Shown piece by piece: positions 7,776 to 13,910 of a DNA stretch of 13,910 nucleotides; the first letter of the stretch is position 1, and each line of letters begins with the position of its first letter. This DNA comes from an uncultured Oscillospiraceae bacterium (GTDB lineage: Bacteria > Bacillota > Clostridia > Oscillospirales > Acutalibacteraceae). The notes under the pieces were generated by a model. The model did no database searches, was not told the DNA's origin, and saw nothing but the letters and a program-made list of their open reading frames with translations. The translations under genes were made by a program, and so were the position numbers. The stretch is from positions 1 through 13,910 of the forward strand of contig URJF01000028.1 in the NCBI GenBank assembly GCA_900548085.1. Reading direction: 5' to 3'.

Positions 7776-7803
7776 ATACCTGCCGCAGCATAGCGACAGG
7801 TAT
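7776..7803 (-). terminator. Rho-independent terminator after the LCP gene
   Basis: On the minus strand, ATACCTGTCGC (7793-7803) pairs with GCGGCAGGTAT (7776-7786) over 11 bases with one G-T wobble and a six-base loop. A run of T follows (7771-7775). It lies eight bases past the LCP stop codon. No T-run follows on the plus strand, so it acts in one direction. Confidence 0.9.
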
Positions 7804-7811
7804 AAAAATTA

Positions 7812-9203
7812 TCAGTCTATTTGGGTGTAATAAATGTCCAAAACAGTCTTCATAAGCGCATCTTCATCGGGATAGAATTCCGCATATACAGCGTCAGGAT
7901 ATTCGGTGGTCTTTGCCTCTTTCATTTCACCCTTTATTGAGTGAGTATCAAAGGTGCGAATGTTCTTTGACAACAGCAATGATGCCACATATGTCATATT
8001 GTTCAGCGTCAAATTTGTTTGGGAATAATCGGCAGCAGTGTTGTATAGCTTAGATACCGTGCTGAAATCGCCCTTGACCGCCTCTTGTACCTGAGATGCA
8101 AAGGCTCTTACATACTGCATTTGGCGACTTGTTCTGTTCAGCGATGCATTGATTGTATCCATATCTCGAGTACGTACATAAGCCTCTGCCATATCACCTC
8201 TGAGCGTTACTTTGTCACCCACCTTAACATTATATTTTGGCAGGTTGTAGAGAGAGGTTACGGTTACTCCGCCTACTGCATCATTGAGTGGCTTGATTCC
8301 GTCCAAATCCAGTGCATAGTATTTTTCTATCGGTACATTGTAGAGAATACGGCTGATGGATGATGTAACATTTTTGCAGCTGTTTTCGCCGCCGTTGCCG
8401 TATGCGTATGCCAAACAAAGTTGCACTTTGCCGGTCTTTTTGTATTCGCCCTTTTCGTCATATTGGGCAACATCTACCATAGTGTCACGAGGTATTGCTA
8501 TAATATCGGATTTACCTGTGCTCGTATCCACCGCAACTACTATGTCGGCATCGGAGCTGCCTACAAAGTCGGTGGTACTGTTGTCTTTCATTTGGCGTCT
8601 GTCAACGCCTAAGAATGCTACGGATATCACATTCTCATTGAGTTGATACTTGTGTCCGTTGTAGGTGATTACTTCTTTATAATTTTCGGATGTACCGGTT
8701 GTGACAGTTTTTATATCCTTTTCACCGGTTACTTTGAGAGAATAGAAGGTCAGTCCGGTTACTGCGGCAATTACCACAACTACAGCCAGGAATACTGCCA
8801 ATATTCTCACAGGGAGAGAAAGTTTTTTCTTCTTGCTGTGCTTTCCGTGATGGTGGTGATGATGGTGTGAACTGTGGTGATGACTGCTGTGATGGCTGTG
8901 CTCACTGTGATGGCTGTGCTCACTGTGATGGTGGTGCTCACTGTGATGGTGGTGCTCACTGTGCTCACCGCTGCCGTGACGGTGCGATGAGTGCCTTGTT
9001 TTGCCTATGTGATCAGAGTCGGTCAGCTCAAATTCCGAGGATTTTGTGTTCTCCGGTTTATCCGTCCCTTTGTCAAAAATAAGCATATCGGCTATTTCGT
9101 CTCCAACATTGCTGTCAGAGCCTAATGCACTGTTTCCTAATTCTCCGTTAGGGAACAGTACATCGTTTGTACCGTTTAGATTAGGGTCAATAGGTCTTTT
9201 CAT
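7812..9203 (-). CDS. LytR-CpsA-Psr (LCP) family glycopolymer transferase with histidine-rich cytoplasmic tail
   Basis: LCP enzymes transfer polyprenyl-phosphate-linked glycopolymers (teichoic-acid-like or capsular) onto peptidoglycan on the outer face of the membrane. This 463-residue protein has a cytoplasmic N-terminal region of about 128 residues, one membrane helix (about 129-153) and an extracytoplasmic LCP domain (about 190-455). Visible LCP features are VAFLGVDRR (195-203), DADIVVAVD (218-226), IAIPRD (Arg239, Asp240), AVGGVTV (309-315), YVRTRDMD (Arg344, Arg346) and NRTSRQMQ (Arg357, Arg360). The Asp and Arg residues match the family's substrate and metal site. Residues 71-122 contain about 29 His with Ser and Glu, partly encoded by 18-base tandem repeats, which is not usual for the family. 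The ATG at 9203 is the first possible start: an in-frame TAA lies two codons upstream. The gene overlaps the sortase by 17 bases, so the two are probably translated together. The polymer transferred is unknown. Confidence 0.95.
   Translation of the reverse strand: MKRPIDPNLNGTNDVLFPNGELGNSALGSDSNVGDEIADMLIFDKGTDKPENTKSSEFELTDSDHIGKTRHSSHRHGSGEHSEHHHHSEHHHHSEHSHHSEHSHHSSHHHSSHHHHHHHGKHSKKKKLSLPVRILAVFLAVVVVIAAVTGLTFYSLKVTGEKDIKTVTTGTSENYKEVITYNGHKYQLNENVISVAFLGVDRRQMKDNSTTDFVGSSDADIVVAVDTSTGKSDIIAIPRDTMVDVAQYDEKGEYKKTGKVQLCLAYAYGNGGENSCKNVTSSISRILYNVPIEKYYALDLDGIKPLNDAVGGVTVTSLYNLPKYNVKVGDKVTLRGDMAEAYVRTRDMDTINASLNRTSRQMQYVRAFASQVQEAVKGDFSTVSKLYNTAADYSQTNLTLNNMTYVASLLLSKNIRTFDTHSIKGEMKEAKTTEYPDAVYAEFYPDEDALMKTVLDIYYTQID
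8888..8968 (-). repeat. 18-base tandem repeat encoding the His-Ser-Glu tract
   Basis: Four complete units occur at 8888-8905, 8906-8923, 8924-8941 and 8942-8959, followed by a half unit at 8960-8968. The plus-strand unit is TGTGATGGYKGTGCTCAC. The first two units are identical to each other, as are the last two; the pairs differ at two adjacent bases, changing Ser to His codons on the minus strand. Being a multiple of three, gains or losses of units would keep the LCP gene in frame. Degenerate relatives extend toward 8850. Confidence 0.9.
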
Positions 9204-10020
9204 CTTTTGTTAATACTCCGCATACTAATAATCTGTTGCTGCTCTGTCCCTCGATGCAGGTAGACAGTACAAGCAGCCTGTCGTCAGTTGTTATATCTTT
9301 CCCTAAGTTTGTGCGAACATCCTTCGCCGTGCTTTCGGGATTTTGTACCATATCTATAAATTCTTTGTATATATTGTCGTCTCTGAAATCAAAGCTGTTC
9401 AGTATGTGCCGGTTGTCGTACTTGAATTCTGACACAATTTTGTATGTCAGCTTGTGGCTCGGCGTGTAGACATAGATTTTGTCGTACTTATCGAAAAAGT
9501 CAGCCTTTTCAAATCGATGCAGAGATGCAAACATTTTTTCGTTAGAACTGTTGTGTCCGTAGAGTACAGTCACTCTGTCGCTGAAATCGGTGCTGTTTGC
9601 ACTTTGCGAAAAAATTGCACCTGATAGAATGTACGACTTGTCGAAGGCACTGTGCTTTAGATAAAAGTTATCGTCAGTTTCGCTCTGCACAATCGGATAA
9701 TCCACCTTTGTTCCGGGAATTTTTATCCAAGCGTATATCTCGCTGTTGCCTTTTTGCAGGGTGTCAAAGTCAATGGGGTTCTTGACCTGCTTTTCCTCCT
9801 GAGTGGTGGTGGGTACTGTGGTGGAGGAGTCGTAGGGGTTGTCTGTTCCGGCTGTGTATCTCTCATATAGATAGAATCCAAAATATACAGAACCTCCGAT
9901 TATCATAAGTATCGCAATTACAGTCAGAATACTGCGTATGATTTTGCTGCCGCTCTGTCTGTCGTTTATTTCTTGTTCTTCTTCAGTCAACTTATTTTTC
10001 TTATTTTCATTATCACTCAA
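9187..10020 (-). CDS. Class B sortase
   Basis: This membrane-anchored transpeptidase cleaves a C-terminal sorting signal and joins the protein to peptidoglycan. From the TTG at 10020 it has 277 residues. The order is a charged cytoplasmic start (1-25), a membrane helix (about 28-52), a Thr-rich linker (about 63-75), and the sortase domain (about 80-277). Class B features are NPIDFDTLQKGNSEIYAWI, IPGTKVDYPIVQ, then YGHN (His156), VLSTC (Cys255) and NRLLVCGVL (Arg263), which give the His-Cys-Arg active site. The longer frame opens at another TTG (10044), but that codon directly follows the terminator T-run. The TTG at 10020 has AAAGGCGG eight bases upstream. The 3' end overlaps the LCP gene by 17 bases. 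The SPKTG protein encoded just upstream is its likely substrate; class B sortases such as that of Clostridioides difficile are known to use (S/P)PXTG signals. Expression probably depends on read-through of the preceding hairpin. Confidence 0.95.
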   Translation of the reverse strand: MSDNENKKNKLTEEEQEINDRQSGSKIIRSILTVIAILMIIGGSVYFGFYLYERYTAGTDNPYDSSTTVPTTTQEEKQVKNPIDFDTLQKGNSEIYAWIKIPGTKVDYPIVQSETDDNFYLKHSAFDKSYILSGAIFSQSANSTDFSDRVTVLYGHNSSNEKMFASLHRFEKADFFDKYDKIYVYTPSHKLTYKIVSEFKYDNRHILNSFDFRDDNIYKEFIDMVQNPESTAKDVRTNLGKDITTDDRLLVLSTCIEGQSSNRLLVCGVLTKDEKTY

Positions 10021-10028
10021 AGCCTTAT

Positions 10029-10036
10029 CCGCCTTT
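10029..10036 (-). promoter_or_regulatory. Ribosome binding site that sets the sortase start at TTG 10020
   Basis: The minus strand reads AAAGGCGG, one mismatch from AAAGGAGG, eight bases before the TTG at 10020. No comparable site precedes the TTG at 10044, where the upstream bases are the T-run of the hairpin at 10052-10080. Confidence 0.6.
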
Positions 10037-10051
10037 CGTATCAAACAAAAA

Positions 10052-10080
10052 AGACCTGTAACAATTTAGGCTACAGGTCT
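10052..10080 (-). terminator. Rho-independent terminator between the SPKTG protein gene and the sortase gene
   Basis: A perfect 9-base inverted repeat, AGACCTGTA (minus strand, 10072-10080) and TACAGGTCT (10052-10060), has an 11-base loop and is followed by TTTTT (10047-10051). It lies 16 bases past the SPKTG gene's TAA and about 30 bases before the sortase start. I see no clear promoter between it and the sortase, so it may act as a partial terminator that lowers sortase and LCP transcripts relative to the substrate. Confidence 0.85.
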
Positions 10081-10096
10081 GTTCTTAATGTGTTAA

Positions 10097-10618
10097 TTAC
10101 TCTTCGTCGCTGCTCTTCTTTTTGAGTGCTGCAAGCATAGCGACACCTGCACCTGCTACAGCGATACCTACTGCCGAAACGGCACCGGTCTTTGGCGAAG
10201 TGGGTTTTTTATCGGTTTTCTTAGTTGTTCCTTTATTGCCCTTTGTTGTTTCTGAACCGTTGTCAACAAGTGCGTTAGCAACTACCTTGCCGTCATATCC
10301 GTTGATGAGTTCGATAGTGATGGAGTTACCTTCTTCTGAAGTAACTACATAATCCTTACCCTCTTTCATACCCGGAAATTCCCAACCGGTCAGGTTGCCG
10401 CTTCCGTTGTATGTGAAGGTAATTACATTCTCGTCGTTTTTATCTCTGTTAAAAGTAATGTCCTTTGATGTGGAACCGTTTACTTTTGTGGAGATATCAA
10501 TTGCCTTTGTTGTGCTGTGTGGGCTGACAACATCCTTTGCCATTGCAGGGATAGTAGCCATTGCGCCTACAGAAATTGCCATAACCAGTGACAATACGAG
10601 AGAAATTATTTTTTTCAT
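10097..10618 (-). CDS. Small secreted surface protein with SPKTG sorting signal (predicted class B sortase substrate)
   Basis: This 173-residue protein is predicted to be exported and wall-anchored. Its signal peptide starts MKKIISLVLSLVMAISVGAM, with probable cleavage after AMA near residue 27. A short mature domain (about 28-120) is rich in beta-forming and polar residues, with NVITFTYNGSGNLTGWEFPG and NSITIELINGYDG; I do not recognise its family. A Lys/Thr/Gly-rich linker (122-140) leads to the sorting signal: SPKTG (141-145), a hydrophobic stretch (146-165) and the basic tail KKK followed by SSDEE. This tripartite end is the hallmark of sortase substrates. The start is the ATG at 10618, with GAGGTG seven bases upstream. 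A longer in-frame ATG at 10690 would lie upstream of the predicted transcription start and would hide the signal peptide. It has its own promoter and is directly upstream of a class B sortase. Adhesion or matrix-binding function is a guess. Confidence 0.9.
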   Translation of the reverse strand: MKKIISLVLSLVMAISVGAMATIPAMAKDVVSPHSTTKAIDISTKVNGSTSKDITFNRDKNDENVITFTYNGSGNLTGWEFPGMKEGKDYVVTSEEGNSITIELINGYDGKVVANALVDNGSETTKGNKGTTKKTDKKPTSPKTGAVSAVGIAVAGAGVAMLAALKKKSSDEE

Positions 10619-10675
10619 AATAAACACCTCATAACAAAAATGTATTAAAATAGATAATACTACATATTTGACTAA

Positions 10676-10704
10676 AGTATAACATACCAAAACTCATTTG
10701 TAAA
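10676..10704 (-). promoter_or_regulatory. Sigma-A-type extended -10 promoter of the SPKTG gene
   Basis: On the minus strand, TTTACA (10699-10704) and TATACT (10676-10681) are 17 bases apart, each matching consensus at five of six positions. A TG one base upstream of the -10 box (TGTTATACT) makes it an extended -10. Transcription would begin near 10669, leaving a leader of about 50 bases before the ATG at 10618. It follows directly on the terminator of the ABC exporter genes. Confidence 0.72.
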
Positions 10705-10719
10705 GAGTATTTTTATAAA

Positions 10720-10757
10720 AAACGGTGACAATTTGTTTACACGGTTCGTCACCGTTT
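10720..10757 (-). terminator. Rho-independent terminator after the ABC exporter pair
   Basis: A perfect 10-base inverted repeat, AAACGGTGAC (minus strand, 10748-10757) and GTCACCGTTT (10720-10729), is separated by an 18-base loop. On the minus strand the second arm continues as a run of six T and then ATAAAA. It starts five bases past the exporter stop codon. Confidence 0.85.
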
Positions 10758-10762
10758 GCAGA

Positions 10763-12619
10763 TTATGAAAGTTGAGCCTTTCCGGTGCACAACTCGTAAT
10801 ATCTGCCTTTAAGTGAGAGCAGATGCTCGTGGTCGCCTCTCTCTATTATTTTGCCGTGTTCAAGTACCATAATTGCATTAGAGTTGCGGACCGTAGAAAG
10901 TCTGTGGGCGATAACGAATACTGTTCTGCCTACCATCAGTGAGTCCATTCCCTTTTCGATATGGGATTCTGTTCTTGTGTCAATGGAGGAAGTGGCTTCG
11001 TCGAGTATCATTACCGGCGGGTCTGCTACTGCCGCACGGGCGATAGCGAGGAGCTGGCGCTGGCCCTGCGACAGATTTGCACCGTCGGAGGTTATCATAG
11101 TGTTGTAGCCCTCCGGCAAATGCTTGATAAATGAGTGTGCCGATGCGAGCTTCGCCGCTGCAATACATTCTTCGTCCGTAGCGTCCAGTCTGCCGTAGCG
11201 TATGTTGTCCAGCACAGTTCCCGTAAACAGATGAGTATCCTGAAGAACCATAGCCAGCGATTTTCTTAAATCCGCTTTCTTTATTCTCTTTACATCTATG
11301 CCGTCATAGGTGATTTTGCCCTGCTGAATGTCATAAAATCTGTTTATCAGGTTGGTTATTGTCGTTTTGCCCGCACCTGTAGAACCTACAAATGCGATTT
11401 TTTGTGCCTGCTTTGCATACAGATTTATGTCATGGAGTACAACCTTGTCGGGTACATATGAGAAGGTAACATCCTCAAATACAACATTGCCCCTTACAGG
11501 TATCTTTTTGTCGCCGTCTACCCAGTGCCATTCTTTTCCGTTCTCTGTGTGGATTTCTTCGAGTGTAACAGTGCCTTCGTCAACTTCGGGCAGAAGGTCC
11601 ATTACCTCAAATACTCTCTCTGCGCCTGCAAGAGCGGAGAAGATATTGTTCATCTGATTCATTATTTGGTTGATAGGCTGAGTGAACTGCTTTGAGTAGC
11701 TAAGGAAGGTGAAGAATGTACCTATATCCAGTGAGCCTGCCAAAACGAGTATGCCACCTGTCAGTGTTATTGTGGCATATGACGCATTATTTATTCCTGT
11801 CGAAAACGGTCCCATTATACCACTGTAGTAGTTAGCTTTTGTAGCTACTGTGCGATATTTTTCGTTCAGTTGGTCAAATTCGTCTTTTGCTTCTTCCTCA
11901 TGGTTGAATACCTTTACTACCTTCATACCTTCAATGGTTTCTTCGATATTTCCGTTCATATCACCAAGCGCCGCCTGTTGTGCCTTGTAGTACTTTTTTG
12001 TGTGCTTTGCGATATTAACAGAGTTTATCAGCATTATGATAAGGAACACTAATGATACGAGGAACAACTGCCATTTCAGCACTATCATCATTACTTCTAT
12101 GCTCACTAACGAGAACACAGATGATATGAGCTGAACGATTGACTGCTCCAGCATCATTTGGATATTGTCTACATCGTTGGTAAAACGGCTCATAATTTCG
12201 CCGTGAGTTTTTGAGTCAAAGTAGCTCAGCGGCAGCGTCTGCAAGTGGTCAAACAGTTCTTTTCGGATAATATTTGTGGTCTTGTATGCCAGCTTTACCA
12301 TGATTTTTGACTGTCCGTACATAAACAGCGACGCACCTACGTAAAAACTGCCTACTATTGCAAGGTTTTTAACTAATTGTTTTGCGCCTACAGTAGCAAA
12401 GTTGTTTGCTTTTATACTTGCCGCAACATCATTCAGTATCGGTTTCAGCCAATATGATGCACCGGTTGTGCATAGGGTACTGAGTATCAGCATTATGAAT
12501 ACTACAAAGAGGAGTGCTTTGTTTTTGCCGATATATGACAGTATCCTCTTGAAAACTTGTTTTGCATTTTTAGGCTTTGCGTAGCCTCTTTTTCCTCCAG
12601 GTCCGCCCATTCCCGGCAT
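10763..12619 (-). CDS. ABC exporter, catalytic half of a heterodimeric multidrug-type transporter (EfrB-like)
   Basis: This 618-residue half-transporter fuses a six-helix exporter membrane domain (about 30-330) to a nucleotide-binding domain (about 375-615). It should pair with the half encoded just upstream to pump drugs or lipids out of the cell using ATP. Motifs are Walker A GSTGAGKT (412-419), Q-loop Gln460, signature LSQGQ (516-520; the usual second Gly is Gln), Walker B VMILDE (536-541, catalytic Glu541) and switch His572 in AHRLS. The N terminus is Gly/Pro-rich (MPGMGGPGG), as often seen in EfrB/YfiC-type proteins. The TAA of the upstream gene and this ATG share one base (TAATG), with AAAGGAG about ten bases upstream, so the two are translationally coupled. 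A terminator follows immediately. The altered signature is expected here: it faces the degenerate site of the partner. The substrate cannot be inferred. Confidence 0.95.
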   Translation of the reverse strand: MPGMGGPGGKRGYAKPKNAKQVFKRILSYIGKNKALLFVVFIMLILSTLCTTGASYWLKPILNDVAASIKANNFATVGAKQLVKNLAIVGSFYVGASLFMYGQSKIMVKLAYKTTNIIRKELFDHLQTLPLSYFDSKTHGEIMSRFTNDVDNIQMMLEQSIVQLISSVFSLVSIEVMMIVLKWQLFLVSLVFLIIMLINSVNIAKHTKKYYKAQQAALGDMNGNIEETIEGMKVVKVFNHEEEAKDEFDQLNEKYRTVATKANYYSGIMGPFSTGINNASYATITLTGGILVLAGSLDIGTFFTFLSYSKQFTQPINQIMNQMNNIFSALAGAERVFEVMDLLPEVDEGTVTLEEIHTENGKEWHWVDGDKKIPVRGNVVFEDVTFSYVPDKVVLHDINLYAKQAQKIAFVGSTGAGKTTITNLINRFYDIQQGKITYDGIDVKRIKKADLRKSLAMVLQDTHLFTGTVLDNIRYGRLDATDEECIAAAKLASAHSFIKHLPEGYNTMITSDGANLSQGQRQLLAIARAAVADPPVMILDEATSSIDTRTESHIEKGMDSLMVGRTVFVIAHRLSTVRNSNAIMVLEHGKIIERGDHEHLLSLKGRYYELCTGKAQLS

Positions 12620-13910
12620 TACTCCATCACTCCTTTCTGTTGAGTTTTGTAGATTTCTTGATATATTTCACTGCTTTGCATAAGCTGTTCGTGGTTGCCT
12701 ATGCTTTCTATCTTGCCCTCGTCCAAAACAATTATTTTGTCTGCGTCCTTAACCGAGGATATACGCTGTGCGATTATCAATACTGTCGTATCCTTGAGCT
12801 TTGTATAAAAGCTCTCTCTGATTTTTGCTTCTGTTGCTGTATCCACGGCAGAGGTTGAGTCGTCGAGGATAAGTATTTTTGGCTGTTTTATCATCGCACG
12901 AGCGATACAAAGCCTTTGCTTTTGTCCGCCGGAGAGATTAAGACCGCCTTGAGACAGGTCTGTTTCGTATCCCTTTGGCTGACGCATAATGAAGTCATGG
13001 GCCTGAGCCGCCTTGCAGGCAGAAATGATTTCTTCATCTGTTGCGTCTGGTTTACCCCAACGGATATTTTCCTTTATTGTGCCTGAGAAAAGTACATTCT
13101 TTTGCAGCACAACACCTACGGTGTTTCTCAGTGCCTTGATGTCATAATCCTTTACATTTACATCGTCTACCAAAACCTCACCGTTGGTTACATCATACAG
13201 CCTCGGTATGAGATTGACCAGACTGGATTTGCCGCAGCCGGTGGAGCCAATTATTCCGACTATAGAACCCGGCTCGGCAGTAAAGTTAATGTTTTCGAGT
13301 ATTTTGTCGTTGTCATGATAGCCGAAGTCAACATTTTTAAATTCAACCTTGCCTTTTGGATTTTCGGGATAGTACGGATTTTCCGGGTCTGTTATATCTA
13401 TCTCTGTATCCAAAATTTCGACTACACGGTCGCCGCAAGCCTTTGCTCTTGTGAGCTGAAGCAGAAGCATAGATACCATCAGTATGTTCATAAGTACCTG
13501 TACGATATATGATGCCAGCACGCTGATTTCGCCTATTGCCATTTTACCGGCAGCTGCATCGTGTGAACCCTTGTAATAGATATATACTATCACTATGTTC
13601 ATCATGAGCATCATCATAGGCATTGCCGTTACTATCAGTCCGGCAGCCTTTGCACCTTGCTTGGCTAACTCGTCAGAGGACTTGTGAAATTTTTCTTTTT
13701 CTCTGTCTTCACGGACAAAAGCCTTTACTACTCTTATTCCTATTAGGTTTTCCTGTACTACTCGGTTTACATTATCTATCTTTTTTTGCATCTTTTGGAA
13801 CATAGGAAAACCGAATTTTAGTATCACTGCTACAAGAATTATTATTATCGGCAGCATAACGAGCAGTATCATAGACAGCTTTGCGTTGATAGAAAATGCA
13901 AAAGCCGCCG
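12619..13910 (-). CDS. ABC exporter, degenerate-site half of the heterodimer (EfrA-like; 5' end cut by window)
   Basis: The frame stays open to the right edge, so roughly the first 140 or more residues are missing. The Met codon at 13870-13872 is internal to a membrane helix. Counting from that Met, the rest of the membrane domain runs to about 145 and the nucleotide-binding domain from about 175 to 410. Motifs are Walker A GSTGCGKS (209-216), Q-loop Gln257, a canonical signature LSGGQ (313-317), Walker B ILILDD (333-338) with Asp in place of the catalytic Glu, and a switch loop AQR with Gln369 in place of His. Loss of both catalytic Glu and switch His is the mark of the non-catalytic half in asymmetric ABC exporters such as Thermotoga TM287/288. 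The gene ends in TAA overlapping the ATG of its partner by one base. Confidence 0.94.
   Translation of the reverse strand, partial: AAFAFSINAKLSMILLVMLPIIIILVAVILKFGFPMFQKMQKKIDNVNRVVQENLIGIRVVKAFVREDREKEKFHKSSDELAKQGAKAAGLIVTAMPMMMLMMNIVIVYIYYKGSHDAAAGKMAIGEISVLASYIVQVLMNILMVSMLLLQLTRAKACGDRVVEILDTEIDITDPENPYYPENPKGKVEFKNVDFGYHDNDKILENINFTAEPGSIVGIIGSTGCGKSSLVNLIPRLYDVTNGEVLVDDVNVKDYDIKALRNTVGVVLQKNVLFSGTIKENIRWGKPDATDEEIISACKAAQAHDFIMRQPKGYETDLSQGGLNLSGGQKQRLCIARAMIKQPKILILDDSTSAVDTATEAKIRESFYTKLKDTTVLIIAQRISSVKDADKIIVLDEGKIESIGNHEQLMQSSEIYQEIYKTQQKGVME

Noticed and set aside
8840..8880. Poly-His run as a cloning tag or vector artefact
   Set aside because: It lies inside a native LCP gene with natural neighbours, irregular codons and interspersed Ser/Glu. 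No vector sequence is present.
8888..8968. Short regular repeats as a possible CRISPR array
   Set aside because: The units are directly adjacent with no spacers, are only 18 bases long, and read in frame within the LCP coding sequence.
8867..9082. Plus-strand open frame encoding a Cys/His-rich repeat protein (CAHCDG-like units)
   Set aside because: It is the antisense image of the His-Ser-Glu repeat in the LCP gene. It has no ribosome binding site, and the periodic Cys/His pattern follows from the 18-base repeat.
10021..10044. Sortase start at TTG 10044
   Set aside because: It directly follows the terminator T-run and has no ribosome binding site; the TTG at 10020 does.
10619..10690. In-frame N-terminal extension of the SPKTG protein starting at 10690
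   Set aside because: The ATG at 10690 is upstream of the predicted transcription start and lacks a ribosome binding site. The extension would bury a textbook signal peptide that begins at 10618 behind a good GAGGTG site.
1..13910. Mobile element, prophage, toxin-antitoxin or defence system
   Set aside because: Every large open frame is accounted for by transport, wall or central-metabolism genes. I saw no transposase, integrase, restriction enzyme or nuclease motifs, no flanking repeats and no tRNA-like cloverleaf.
12619..13910. Walker B Asp and switch Gln as sequencing errors or a decaying gene
   Set aside because: Both changes occur together in an intact frame, and the complementary signature change is in the partner. 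This is the recognised pattern of heterodimeric ABC exporters.

Overview
The window reads as a stretch of chromosome from a low-to-moderate GC Gram-positive anaerobe of the class Clostridia, probably a Ruminococcus/Oscillospiraceae-type gut bacterium. That placement is an inference. It rests on the class B sortase with an SPKTG substrate, the LytR-CpsA-Psr (LCP) enzyme, the EfrA/EfrB-like ABC exporter pair, strong AAGGAGG-like ribosome binding sites, TTG starts and U-tailed hairpin terminators. I saw no transposase, integrase, phage gene, CRISPR array, tRNA or rRNA. The DNA is gene-dense: the longest non-coding gap is about 145 bases.

Layout. Only the first gene lies on the plus strand: the 3' part of an ABC-2-like multi-pass permease (2-2221), cut by the left edge. 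It converges on the minus-strand block and shares a bidirectional terminator with it (2237-2266). All other genes run right to left. In order of transcription they are: (a) a heterodimeric ABC multidrug-type exporter pair (13910-12619, cut by the right edge, and 12619-10763), ended by a hairpin at 10720-10757; (b) a promoter at 10676-10704 driving a small secreted SPKTG-anchored protein (10618-10097), then a hairpin (10052-10080), then a class B sortase (10020-9187) overlapping an LCP transferase with an extraordinary histidine-rich cytoplasmic tail (9203-7812), ended by a hairpin at 7776-7803; (c) a promoter at 7740-7768 driving rpe (7708-7061), a membrane-anchored putative glycosidase-like protein (7052-5961), a secreted membrane-anchored cadherin-like beta-sandwich protein (5941-5099) and the Mg2+ channel gene mgtE (5066-3684), ended by a hairpin at 3652-3681; (d) a MATE-family efflux transporter (3635-2271).

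How the genes work together. Block (b) looks like a cell-wall decoration module. It holds one small surface protein with an SPKTG sorting signal, the class B sortase expected to attach it to peptidoglycan, and an LCP enzyme that would attach glycopolymers to the wall. The hairpin between substrate and sortase suggests that substrate transcripts exceed sortase transcripts. Block (c) puts a central-carbon enzyme (rpe) ahead of two uncharacterised envelope proteins and a Mg2+ transporter, with gaps of 8-32 bases; its common theme is not obvious. Blocks (a) and (d) are separate drug or lipid efflux systems.

For several genes I chose a start downstream of the longest open frame, using ribosome binding sites, promoters and terminators. 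These are MATE (3635), mgtE (TTG at 5066), rpe (7708), sortase (TTG at 10020) and the SPKTG protein (10618). The most unusual features are the His-rich, repeat-encoded tail of the LCP protein, the SPKTG/sortase/LCP cassette, and the two unknown envelope proteins between rpe and mgtE. I did not find convincing evidence of an entirely new system.
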